Assembly: GCA_007844125.1 (NCBI GenBank)
Contig: CM017558.1
Location: forward strand, 44,110,460 to 44,174,459
DNA length: 64,000 nucleotides
Source of the DNA: Sinonovacula constricta
Lineage: Eukaryota > Mollusca > Bivalvia > Cardiida > Solecurtidae
Reading direction: 5' to 3'
Shown here: in pieces, positions 25,869 to 37,830 of the stretch
Layout: each line of letters begins with the position of its first letter
Numbering within the stretch: position 1 is the stretch's first letter
Notes under the pieces: generated by a model
What the model was told of the DNA's origin: nothing
Database searches by the model: none
The model's input: only the letters and a program-made list of their open reading frames with translations
Translations under genes and position numbers: made by a program

Positions 25869-27507
25869 CTAAAGGAAATGGTATGGGAACATTTCACAAA
25901 ATGTCAGGTTGTCGCATTTCAAAGCTCTAAATATTCATCAATGATTGACAAGTTACACCTTGTTATAAGGATATAATTGAAATTTGGACACACCTTTTCT
26001 GTAACTAATCTTTGCAAAGATACTATTATAGAACAGGCAGAATCAAACATATGCGTTTCTTATTATTGTTGAGAAAAATGGATGGACTAAAATTATTCAT
26101 AGACGTTGGCTACACAAACTTTTGTCAGTATTTTATAATTGAAAAAGCAGAACGGGAATGAAAAGACAATATATTTGACTGAGAAAAGATTATGTTAATG
26201 AAACAATAGATGCAAGCCGGAGGCTCACCTTTTGAGTGTTCAACACTAGAATAAGCAAAACAAAACCATTGCTGCTCTTAGAAGGTCGGTCTCTTCATTG
26301 CCATTACCAAATTTGTTTAAGATATGTCTGAGGGATTTAAAACCGGTTTTACTGGCTGCTGAAAGAAGCATTCCACAGTTCAGGAAGTAGACCCGTTCCC
26401 GGCCAACGCCAATGTTATAGAAATAATATGTAGACACATACAAATGTATTTTATTGCTTGCTCAAATGAAAATAGTACTTTTTAAGACAAAGATATACTG
26501 GTAGATAAAATTTAAATATCTGTGGAAGTTTTGAAAGGACCCTTTCTTATTTACCTATTATAAAATTAGATAAAATTGCAAACTTTTACTTGCTCGTAAA
26601 ACCGGAAAAAGAAGGTGGGTCACCATTAAGAGACAGATTATTTACAATATCAAAGTTGTTATCTTGACTTTAAAGATAAAGAAAAATTGCATCTTGTTAG
26701 AGCGGGGTAAGGAAACAGTCCTTGTCATTTTGTTTGTTTAAAATGTTGAATATAAACATATTAGTAACAAGGCATACGAACATCAGTATATTGAAATATA
26801 TAGAATGTCAAAACAAAAAAGTTCATCTTTGATTATAGCGCTTTTGAAATTAATCAGATTAAATAATAAACTTCAGTGGCCGATATTTACATTTGAAACA
26901 AAAAAATAAATAAATGGCAACACATCATTTTCTAAGGTGATATCAATTTCAAAAGTTAACCATCGTGATCAATGTTACAGCAAAGCATGCTATATTGCAT
27001 GCAATATTGACTTCCTGCCAGACAGTTCTAGATCAGTGTTCTCAACTTTAAAGTAATTTCATTATATGAGAAGATTTGCTACACGCACATTTTGACTGAG
27101 AAGCCAAAGCTTTTAAGCATAAAATTTACATCGTATACCCTTTAGATATGTATTTTGTATATATTATGATGATATACCATCTAATAAATAGTCCACTTAT
27201 ATAAATTATACGTTTCAAAATTAGTTAAATGGTTAATATTATACAAATATAGTTTATGGTTTAAGACTATTTAATTCATATCAAATAACCTTTTAACAAT
27301 TTATAAACTTAGACGTATTAGGTCGGCCGTCACGTTATGGGGAAAGTAAAGTTAACAAATTTTACTTTCAGAAATGAGGTTAAATAAGGTTTAGATGACA
27401 AGTTTTGAAATACTAGTGTAAAATCTTCCAGATTAGACAAGGTCAACGTCATTTAATTATACCCTGCTTAATTGTGTTAAATAGGTGACAACTTGTGAAA
27501 CCATTGA

Positions 27508-27570
27508 ATGTGCGTGTGTGTGTGCGCGTGTGTATATGTGTTTGTGTCTGTGTGCGGATCTGCATGCGTG
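27508..27570 (+). repeat. Imperfect (GT)n microsatellite
   Basis: GT-rich with CGCG and ATAT interruptions, at the position paralogous to 12752-12812 in unit 2. Confidence 0.85.
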
Positions 27571-29124
27571 TTAAAAAGATCTTCCTGCGTATTATTCGGG
27601 TCTTTTAAATTTGCAGATAGACAGAAATTCACAGAGTTGTTTTGCTTAAAGTTGTATAAACTGATAAGAGCCGACAGTCTTTAAGCACGCCACTAATTCT
27701 TTAAGAAAGACCTTTAAGGCAGACCTTTGAAAAGTCTAAAAGATATAAGGAATAGATATAGTTATTTTTATCTGAGAACAGCTCGACCAACGATGGTCAT
27801 TTTAAATAATGTTTTACTGAAAAACTCTACATGTACAATTATCAATGTAAGATGAAGAAGGTTGTTCTAATAACGGCCCCTGAAAAAAAATGGGGCTGAT
27901 AGGTCCCAGAGAATGCCAAGCCTACTTTGTTTTATTTTGATAGAAGGGAGAATATATCAGGAAAATCCGAAAGCACTGTCCTAATGTGTTTTTTCTTAAA
28001 TAGTGAAATGTGGCCATGCCATCAATACATGCCTGTATTTCTTCTGGATGTTCATACGAATAAAATCCCGCGACGGAAGCGATTGCGCTAAACACCTTAC
28101 TCAGGTCGTATTAACAAAAAGATGTAAGTAAGTAAGAACGGTATATTATTATATTTGACACAAATTCAGTAATACAATCAATTAGTAAGTATGAAAAAAT
28201 GAAGGTGGAAATACAAAAATGTTAATTTTTGATTCGCCATAATATTATAATATGGTTGTAAATTTAATAACAAACAATTCGTTGAGTCATACCTGGTCTA
28301 TCCATTGATACATTGAGAAAAAGTAATTAGGCTGCATGTATCCTTGTCTATTCATAAATGTAACTGTAATTTTATACAATATTTATAGCTTTTTTCAAGA
28401 ACCCTTACATTTAAAATCGGCGTCGGACTCAGGTATTGTGTTATATGTTATATGTTACTAACTTCCTTTGCTTGATGTCACATTGGACTTTTTCCTGGTG
28501 CTTGCATAAAAGTCCTCTATTTATATATTTAACAGACTTTTGACGTGTAGTTCGTGGTATTTAGACCAAATCTGTGAACATTTTGCTCAGCACTTATCTA
28601 GCTATTTGTTCATCAGAATACACATGGAACGTAATAAACAAAAAATAGTAAGTTACTGTCCAAATGATGACTAAAAGTTGTCGTTCTGATGAAGTGCCGA
28701 CGATCGGTCCGCTTATTGTGTTATAAAAAAGCAATGCAAGATAATGATTGTAAATAAGCCAGCTGCGATTTTGAACTTCACAGAAGAATCCCCGGGTATA
28801 AATCATCATAACAAATCTCTGATACGTTTTCTGAAGTGGATAGAAACTTACTAACAATCGTTAATTGTATTAATCATCTTATAGGACAAATATGTAATAC
28901 AAAGGAAGATTAGGCACTGTCGCATAGGTATTTCATAAAGCTGTTCATTTCTGAGCTGAGGTGAAATATTCCATATCTTTGACATCTACATTAGCATTTG
29001 TTTGAACAATTCTGTATTCTATAAACGTGTTGTTTTAGTAGAGACATCTAGTAAGCCTGGTATATTCATATTTTAGTCTGTATTAATTTAAGTCGGCTCT
29101 CATGTCATAGATTCAATAAGAATA

Positions 29125-29300
29125 TAAAGAGTCCTATGGGCATTGCAACATTTACCAAAATTTGAACAGGAACAGGATAAAGGTAACGTTGCACTTCCTG
29201 ATGGGTTTCTCAAATGCAAGCAATGAAAAGAAAGGCGAACATTTTTATTAAAACATTTCCAAGTTCTGACGATTTATTTTATTAGTGAATGTTTGTATGA
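29125..29300 (-). repeat. CGGTC hairpin-core repeat, internally deleted
   Basis: Has the distal block (GGGCATTGCAACATTTACC) and the opposite end (GCACTTCCTGATGGGTTTCT, CAAATGCAAGCAATGAAAAG) but lacks the hairpin core between them. The left part resembles 4.41-4.66 kb. Confidence 0.6.
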
Positions 29301-30611
29301 TGATAACTCATCAAAGTACCTACTACCTTAGTTTTGGAAAAAACTCTCTTGTTGCTAAATTCAAAATCACTATTGAAAAAATGTTTTCTTGAAAAATAAA
29401 TACCTGTAAATTTTCTTTCACAGAATGTTCTCAATGAGCATAATAAGTGTTTAAATACTTAAAGTAGCAACTATTTCTGTTTAGTAAGTTGTATTTATTT
29501 TTGCTAGAATCATACATTAAATGTATCGTTTTTAACCAAACACATACAACGTTCAATGTCGTTAACCAAATACCATATTTTGTTAATGTATTCCGTGTAC
29601 TGACAGACTAAATGACATTTCCATTAATCTGTATGGTATTTTGATTAATCAAGATTATGTAACACATAGAAATGAGCATTCGTATGTCATTCCTTCCTTA
29701 ATGTTAGCTGTACTCGGCCAATAGAACCTCGTAGTCACCAAAATTGCATCTAAGCAGAGACATGTTTCAAAGTGTACATAAGTATATGGTTATACAATAA
29801 ACACAATCCCTATATAGATTAAGTTTGTCAATAAAAAAACAATATTTAACAGTTCGTCATGTTGTTGAAATAACATTAGCATTTTATAATTAGTGAATAC
29901 TATCAAATTACAGTATAGATGTCCTCAATAGATTATCTCTACATAGTATATTATTTTCACAACCTAAAGTAAACCCATGTAATTTGTAATTTTTGGAGTT
30001 CGGAAACATAAATAACTTGAAGATATGTTTTTATCATTAATAAGGCGACATTATAATATTCTAAAAATCTTTTGCATAGACGATACAATAGTTTGAAATC
30101 CAAGAAAGTGTTGAAATACAAGAATGGCACAGAGCAGAAAGTCTATTCTATTTTCATAGTAGTCGTGTATTGGAGCCCTTTGCCCTTGTCACATATTTTT
30201 AAAATTATTAATAGACTTTCTAAAAGTCAGATTTATAAATTATAACAGTCATCAAGAAAACATGCCTTATATGTTTCCTTTAAATAAATCATTGCTTCTT
30301 CACATAAATACAAAAGATGTAAAAATACGTCAAATTTCCCCGTACCAGTTATCCACCGTATTCATTAAAATAATATATTGTATATAACATTACAAAATTA
30401 AAATGATAAGTGTTTGCTGTTTCGTCTGTATTTTGAATGTTTATGTATTTTAAAGATTCTTCGGAAAGTCCGTTTACTTATTGACTATAACTCGTATATG
30501 AATGAGTTGATGGATACATACTTAATTTGTTAATGTAAAATCACATGTCTTTCTGAAGGTTTTTTTTATCATCACCACGGTTTTGAACGAACGGAATTGA
30601 CAACAGCTTAC

Positions 30612-30711
30612 CAGCGCATTAAGACACATCTAGAAGCACCAATAGTGCCGATGCAGCCATGCCCGAAGACATTGCCGTAGTGTGTACGGCAACCACAAAC
30701 GCCAGATCCAT
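30612..30711 (-). CDS. Candidate internal exon of a cysteine-containing protein
   Basis: On the minus strand, TTTCAG ends at 30712 and a donor GTAAGC starts at 30611, giving a 100-base exon. Only the frame entered with two leading bases is open throughout. It reads GSGVCGCRTHYGNVFGHGC and then IGTIGASRCVLMR. Four cysteines in a C-X-C...C...C arrangement with many glycines suggest a small disulphide-bonded extracellular module. It loosely recalls EGF or Kazal domain ends, but no family can be assigned. The stretch is clearly GC-richer than its AT-rich surroundings. No partner exon was found nearby, and no second copy is visible in the other units. If the donor is not used, a TAA follows at once, so it could also be a terminal exon. 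Confidence 0.32.
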
Positions 30712-31984
30712 CTGAAACATTGTGTGTCTTCTTTACTGGATTTCATACCGAATTTAGACTGACTAATGTACACAATAAATCATTTACAAGTGAGGAAAGT
30801 GAAAACAATTTGAAGCAGTTAGAATTAACGTTTGAAAAACACATTTGAGTAAACTGTTTCCATTTTATTTATTTTCCAGTCAGAAATAGCAGGAAAAAAG
30901 AAATATTTTAACCGTTAAATATACAAAAATGTGTTTGTGTTTTGTTTTATATTTGATTCTACAACATCAACAATGTTTATGGTGTAACGCAATACCAATT
31001 TGCAATTTCTTATAAAAAGTAATATTAGCCTAGGATTAAACACAATGACGTTAATTACAGGAAATCAGCAATAATTCAAATAAAATTTAACATCTTTTCA
31101 TTGGCATTTTATTTGCGTACACAAAATATAGGTTTATATAAAGCAACTCAATAAATGTGTATTATTTCACAAAATCTGTTCTCGGCGTAACCAAAAATAC
31201 TAAAACAAGGCTAAACTGCACATACTGGTCACGATAACGGATAGACTAAAACAAATAACATGTTCAGAAGTGCTGCAGTCAGGATTGTTTGCAAATGCAA
31301 CGCAAATGTCTTTAACAATTCCTCTGTGAAAAAGATCACATTTCTGTTTTGCCGTTTATTTAGACACGAGCCTGTCGCAGTTTTAAAGTAATGAGTCACG
31401 CAAGGCACCTATGAGGTAATTAACCCCACGAATAGGAACTAAAAGACGGAAGATAAAAGGAATACAGAGAATGCAAATTTGTCAGTTTTCAGTGACATGA
31501 ACTAATCTAAAATGATGAGTTAATGTTTAAGCTATCGTCTTTCCAATCATCTATGATATAAAAAATCACACAAGATTAAATACTTGACAAGTTGAACACA
31601 GTTTGAGACTACATTTGTGTTATTTTCTATCTATTGCAATGATGCATGTAACAATGGCGTTCTTAAACGAGAATAAATGTGGTCGATTGCTAAAGTAAAT
31701 AGCTTGTTGATGTCTTAAAGCTACAACGTTTTGCCCATTCAGTTTTTTTTAAATCAGCATAATATTCGATTTTCGACCATGCTAACAAAAACCTTTATTC
31801 CACTTTTTTGTTATACAAATGTTTTGTTAATGTTCATACGAATAACATTTTACGAATAACACTTTAAACATTATTTGTTTTTGTTACTAGCAGAAAAATA
31901 GATGATTGTCATGGAAAAGATAGTATTAAGTTTTGTACAAGTATATTGACCAGTAAAGTACTTAAATGTTTCCTTTCTTTAAAT

Positions 31985-32170
31985 CGCACTGGTGGTCGTA
32001 TTGGCGACTGCAAGCTAATTGCTGATGGAGGCAGACCACAGCCACATCTAGATAGAACCACCGGCGCACCGCAGGTTAGCTGGAAATTCGCCCAACATGA
32101 AATTGCTCGCCCCGATCGGGACTCAAACAAATGCGGTGAGGGGCTGCGCCCCCTACTTATGTGAGGTACC
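31985..32170 (-). mobile_element. tRNA-derived SINE
   Basis: On the minus strand a B-box-like GTTTGAGTCCCGATC is followed by a body with TTTCCAGCTAACCTGCGGTG and GGTGGTTCTATCTAGAT, matching the body of the SINE at 21235-21418. The A-box region is unclear, so the head is diverged. The matching place in unit 5 (about 58.47 kb) has no such insert, so it entered unit 3 after the units separated. Confidence 0.6.
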
Positions 32171-33659
32171 TCAAAGTTTGCCTATATTAACTACAGTGAA
32201 CATATTTAATCTTTAATCTTTAGATAGTATCAATCGCGAAAGAAATTTATTTTTTCATTCGTTCCAAGTTTAAAGACAAACATGATTTCTGCTTAAAAGA
32301 ATACCGACATCAGAGAGAATTGCCTGATGATATAACTATATTTCAGAAGAAAGTGATCACGTAATTTTTCGAGTTTAACAAATAGGTAACTATATAGAAA
32401 TTCAACACATGTATATATTGACGATTGGGATATTATGCTCTTATATTTTACATAGACGTAGTACATCAATAAACATCATTTCACGGGATCTTTTTAAGTA
32501 ATGATTCTTTATATTATGTGGCTTTTTATGAAGAATATATGGTCTAAACTGGCGGATATTTAAACGAAGTTAATATATTGTAAACTAAACCTTTTGGTAA
32601 GTTAAATAGTTATTGTGAATTAATTTCCATTGATTGATCTTACCAATGTAATTAACAAACTCCTTTTCTCTACTTTAACGCAATTCGGTATGTCAGAGAT
32701 TGATTGGTTTGCCTTGACTTAGAAAATTCGAATTTTCTTACTTGGCTTTTATCTTGTATACAAAGCTTTAACATTTCTTGAATATTCACATTACAAAAAT
32801 TAGTCGGATTAGTTTTATTGTTCAGTGTATTTTTTACTTAATGTGTGTCATCTTTCATGCAGATTATGAATGCAAGTTTTCTAGCTGATTTGCTTTGGTT
32901 TTGATAGTTACATTGTAAAACATACATGGGAGTAGGTGGGTGCCACAATAATAACAATACTTGAATAGAATAACAGTTTGCTTACATAGAAACTATGAAA
33001 CATAAACAATATAATCGCACGGCCAAACTAAGATGACAACATCAATGGCATTCTATTTTAAAGAAAAAAATGTAGTGGTACCATTTTCATTTAAATGCAG
33101 TTCATTACAAATCAGCCCATCTTTTTGTGTTAGGTCGTCTATAAAGCTGCCAAAAACATGGTGCCATATCATTGGCACGCTTGATATCTGAGAACAAATT
33201 GGAAACAATGAAGCATAACCGCCTTTATTTGCGAGTCTTATGACGTGGGCACAACACAATGCTCTCGTAGGTTCAAAATCAGGGTATTACTATTTGGCGA
33301 TATGGAATCTTAGGAGTAATATTAACTGTTTGGATTAACAATCTTCGAAGCAGGATCTTTTCTTTAAAGATTTAAAACTTGAACTATAACAATACAAAAA
33401 CTACTTAAATAAACCTTCAAACAGTTTAATTGTTTGCAGAGGAAGGTCAAATTGACACCTTTTAATTCCCACCTGATTTAATGCAAGGCAAGTGTAACGT
33501 TATAAAGCGATGTCTGTTTTACAATTGAAGTATAATGTTTTGTATGTTTAAGAGAAAAGCGACTTCTTTTTTTATCTTTTACATAATATAACTTACAAAA
33601 ACTGTTATTGCCGTCATTTATGACTTCTAGTATTAAAACGTTCCTTGTGCATTTTATGA

Positions 33660-34000
33660 TTACTTAGGTTTGCAGAGAGGACTCATTTTGGTGGCCAGCC
33701 AAACAGCTACTTTCGAATGAGTGCATCTTTGTTTACTTTCAATATGTACCTACAAATGCAGTTAACAGTGTCAGCTTTGTGGTGTTTTGTCCCCGGGAAC
33801 TTGCTTTGAAGAGGAAAGGTCGGTACGCATGCCACTAAAAGATGGATAGTTGTTTACGTAAACAGCCGCCACCCTCATTCTTAATGGATACGTCAGTTAC
33901 AGCAAAATGTCAGTATTGCCTATCCTGGTGATGGACTTATTGCCCTAAGCCTGAAAGGTCATTTATCAAGTTAGTGGAACTTGTATGGAGAATTATATTT
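33660..34000 (+). pseudogene. Decayed coding fragment, unit 3 copy (possibly C1q-like)
   Basis: This is the unit 3 counterpart of the fragments at 41033-41270 and 60250-60613. DNA matching their PLKDGWLFTQT segment is present at about 33832-33868 but is interrupted by a stop (GATGGATAG), and the following block (GGTGATGGACTTATTGCC) is out of frame. An upstream TTTGCAG at about 33675 could be an old acceptor. The tentative family call rests on the resemblance of 'TPLKDGWLFT' to the 'F-T-A-P-x-D-G-x-Y-x-F' block of C1q domains, which are abundant in bivalves. That is inference and needs a profile search. No intact protein is encoded. Confidence 0.25.
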
Positions 34001-35223
34001 TATTTTCTGTTGACTACATTTGATTTGAAGGTGTTTTGTTAGAACTAAGACATCTCCGGATACAAAAACCTCCTATTTAGTATTTCTGAGATATTTTCGT
34101 ACTCCTGGAAATCCTCTGTAGTCTTCTGCAAAATTTGCATTTAAAACCGAGGACGGCCGAACGAAATTATAGACATATGCAAATAACACGCGTTCACACT
34201 CTCCACATTTTCTATGGTACCGATACCGCTACTGTCGTAAAAAGCACGTGTACATTAATCATATACTTCTTGCGTATACAGGATCTACATCGAAATCAAA
34301 ATTTTGTTAATATGTTTTATCGTTAAATTGAAAACACTTAAAATATAACGTAAATAACATAAGAACATTAAAATTTTGTTGACTATCATTCAGCAACACT
34401 TTAAGAAAATACGACACGTGACCTGCGTGGAAAATTGTCGATTAACGATCTCTTATGAACACACATTTGAGCCGACAATCTGTTAATGTAATTTATAAAA
34501 GCAAAAGTCAATAAAACGACAACTATAACTCATTGTATTTGGTTAAGCTTAATTCTAACAGAGGGAGATCTAGTGAGGCGCTTGCGCCGAGTGAGATCCG
34601 GACTGTTTAATCCGTCATTGCGATTCGGGACAATCGCATGTACAAATGCGAAAAAAAGATACAAATTTTCGCATAAAAGTGAAAACGTTGCTTTAAGAGT
34701 AGTGACATATTTCCGGTGATTTGGCATACGTAATCGGATAACGACAATTTATAATACCAAGATCTGTGCAAAACCATTAAAAACGTGACCTTATTGTCAA
34801 ATAAAAGTCGTAACATAAAAGAAATACATAACAGGCTAAAAGCATAATGGCTTTGATCTCCTTTATTGTGTAAACTGACTTGTCACTCGTCTGTTTACTT
34901 TACAGTCTTTCAGTCTGTCAAATGTACGTCATCGTAAACGCACATTTTATATCCATATATGCGGAGGTTACTCTAAGAAAAATGTGAGCGCGATTTCCAT
35001 ATGCATTATGTTATTAAAGTTTCGTCTATTTAACTATTACCTTCTTGTTCCGTTAAAACCTTAAGTAAGACGTCACAATAACTCAAGTTAAAACAAAATA
35101 TAAGAGGATACACACAGCACTTGATCCTACAACCGAAGTGAGTGTACGGCACTTTAAAATACTTTATATACGTTTTATTTTAGTACATTGAACGAAGATC
35201 TTAACGATTTATTCTATAAAAAA

Positions 35224-35353
<130 letters not shown>

Positions 35354-35794
35354 GTATTTACGCTCTCCGGCCGTCTACGGCAATCTATTAGCTGCAATTA
35401 AAAATTTCATATATATATATGACGTCTTATATGTAGTGATTTGTATAGTAAGCCAATGCAGTTTAGTCCAAATACAGCGTCTGACATCAAGAGCACAACA
35501 TAAAGGACGTCGTCAGGAATACTGAGCAAATCAGGACGATTAAGTATATGACATATTTGATATGATGTAGTTCACTGGGAGCACACTACTAGCAGATATA
35601 AATCAATATCTATTTTCGCATTGATTGTTTCCCTTATTAGATTTTCTCTTCACTAATGAGCTTTATATCTCCATCTCATAGGATACATCATGAATATCGA
35701 CCATTTACTGGACGTATATTAGTATAATGGTTTGTCCTCGTTTTATTTGTATTTATGTAAGTACTTTTTCTATTCCATCTGTGTATGTTAGCTT

Positions 35795-35915
35795 AAACCA
35801 TAGCATCCTCATCGGTCCAGTTGACGTCTGACTATTTTAATGCTATAACTGTTGTTTAACTTGAGTACCATCCGGTGTCAGTGCTTTTGTCACTTTTACA
35901 TTTAATGTTCTAAAA
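35795..35915 (+). repeat. CGGTC hairpin-core repeat, diverged fragment
   Basis: AGCATCCTCATCGGTCCAGT, GTCTGACT and a GTCACTTTTACATTTAATGT tail align with the family core and tail. It sits at the place matching the 24.83-25.09 kb copy in unit 3. Confidence 0.4.
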
Positions 35916-37269
35916 TCCTCCAAATACAGTGGCGTTCCGACTTAAATCATCGTTTAGGACAATGCAAAAGTGGACCTTTTGATCGAATTCCGCCTAAGAA
36001 ATCTTTTTCTTCTGATACTAAGTAATTGGAAATGTATTGATTAATTATTTTATGCATATTCTTGCTGTATTTTTATATGTTTTTAATAGACAATTTAATA
36101 CACATTTATATATAAGACACTCTTTAATGGTCGGTTATTCGATAAAATAATGTTTCTTTGCTTGCTGTTGTATCATATTGTGTTCTTTGTGTTCTTTCTT
36201 TAGAAAAAAATCTACTTTAGTGAAGTAGAACACAATTCATATAACTTATATAAAACTTTAACGATTATGGAAAAGATAAGGGCTTACAACGCTGAATCGA
36301 GTTAGGTCGGGTATATGTTTTGTACCATTAAAATAATCGACATCAAAATAATACAATAATGATCTTAGCCAGAATTTCTTCTGTTGACAAAGAGATTCCA
36401 AAGTCGATCTTAAAATGTTACATTTGCATGATTTCGTTTTTATTGTACCTCAACACTTGTGACATGCCTTGTGACATGCATTTTTACCATTATTATGCAT
36501 CTTTATATACATTTTTTCTCTTCAGTGATATTTCTTGCGTTTAGAGTGTTTAATTGTGGCAGTTAGTTAATTTTGACAACAATGGCCGAATGCTCGAGAT
36601 ATAATAATTAGTTATCCCAGGCAAAGCATGATAACTCCTAGTTTTTATTATAAAACATATCTCTGATAACAAAACATGTTTACCATACCTCTGCTTTATC
36701 TGCTTCGGCGACAAGTTACTATTATATATGTCTGCTAAAATCGACAATTGCATTTCTGCAGCTAAAACGTTTGTTACATTCCAGATCACGATTCAAGGAT
36801 CAAAGAGGAAATGGCACTGGAAATATTCTGATCATTTCACGAAATGTCACGTTTTCGCATTTCCATCCTATTGATATTCATGAATTTTTGACAATGTGCA
36901 TCTTATCATAAAGATATAATATATTTTAATATCCGTAAAATTTGGACACACCATTTCTGTAATTAGTATTTGCTAAAATAATATTCTGCAAAAGGAAGAA
37001 TCAAACATATGCGTTTCCAATTAGACTTGAGGAAAATAAATAGAATAAAATTATTCAGAGACGTGGCTGCAAGAATATTGGAAATGAAGAGCCATTGAGA
37101 TCGAAAAGGCCAAGTTTGACAGCGAAAAGATTATGTAAACAAAATTATAGATGGAAGCTGGAGGCTCGTCAATTACAAGAGTGTCCAGAGTGTTCAAGAC
37201 TAGAGTAAGCAATACAAAATTGTTGCTCTGGGAAGGTCAGTCTTTTCCTGATTACTACATTGATTTAGT

Positions 37270-37270
<1 letters not shown>

Positions 37271-37339
<69 letters not shown>

Positions 37340-37514
37340 GGATGGATGGATGGATGGATGGATGGATGGATGGATGGATGGATGGATGGATGGATGGATG
37401 GATGGATGGATAGGTAGGTAGGTAGGTAGGTAGGTAGGTAGGTAGGTAGGTAGGTAGGTAGGTAGGTAGGTAGGTAGGTAGGTAGATAGATAGATAGGTA
37501 GATAGATAGATAGG

Positions 37515-37572
<58 letters not shown>
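37271..37572 (+). repeat. Tetranucleotide array (GATA)n-(GATG)n-(GTAG)n-(GATA)n
   Basis: About 300 bases in blocks: GATA to about 37338, GATG to about 37410, GTAG to about 37484, then GATA with a few GTAG interruptions. The copy in A' (47654-47775) is only about 120 bases and almost pure GATA with three GTAG interruptions, so the variant blocks expanded in A. Confidence 0.97.
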
Positions 37573-37830
37573 CTTTATTTATTCACACATTGGGCATATG
37601 ACCCGTCAGTACACAAGTTGTATTAACAAATAATCAGAAAGTGGCCAATGGCATACGCAAACTGCATATAGTTTCATTATGTAACAATAAAAAAAGACAT
37701 GTGCATACAACGAGTATAATGTAACATGAATATCACAATAACATTGTTCGTATGGTTGCTTTTAGTATCAACAAGGAATGTTTATGAATAAAGTATATTT
37801 CTCACTTGTTATGCAAAATAATAATAATAT
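37573..37830 (-). mobile_element. LINE-type 3' end with TCTA-repeat tail (copy in A)
   Basis: Read on the minus strand the sequence passes through GACGGGTCATATGCCCAATG and GTGTGAATAAATAAAGTA, then runs directly into the (TCTA)n array. A polyadenylation-like AATAAA followed by a simple-repeat tail is typical of 3' ends of several non-LTR retrotransposon clades. Unit 3 lacks this block at the matching place (about 26.3 kb), so it is an insertion, shared with A' and therefore older than the A/A' duplication. No protein-coding remnant is left. Confidence 0.5.

Larger units (their letters stand above)
24200..34950 (+). repeat. Diverged duplication unit 3
   Basis: Colinear with unit 4/5 sequence: 24420-24640 with 35440-35730 and 50990-51140; 25800-25870 with 36740-36800; 26240-26400 with 37195-37260 and 47580-47640; 27840-28000 with 55220-55350; 28560-28900 with 56620-56900; 31320-31560 with 57860-58090; 33660-34840 with 60250-62070. 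Identity is moderate (roughly 75-85% by eye). Unit 3 lacks the SINEs carried by unit 5 and lacks the TCTA-tailed LINE end carried by A and A', so it serves as the empty-site reference for those insertions. Confidence 0.75.

Noticed and set aside
36550..36789. Minus-strand frame beginning IWNVTNVLAAEM, repeated at 46899-47171
   Set aside because: Conserved only because A and A' are young duplicates; unit 3 diverges with stops and indels in this frame.
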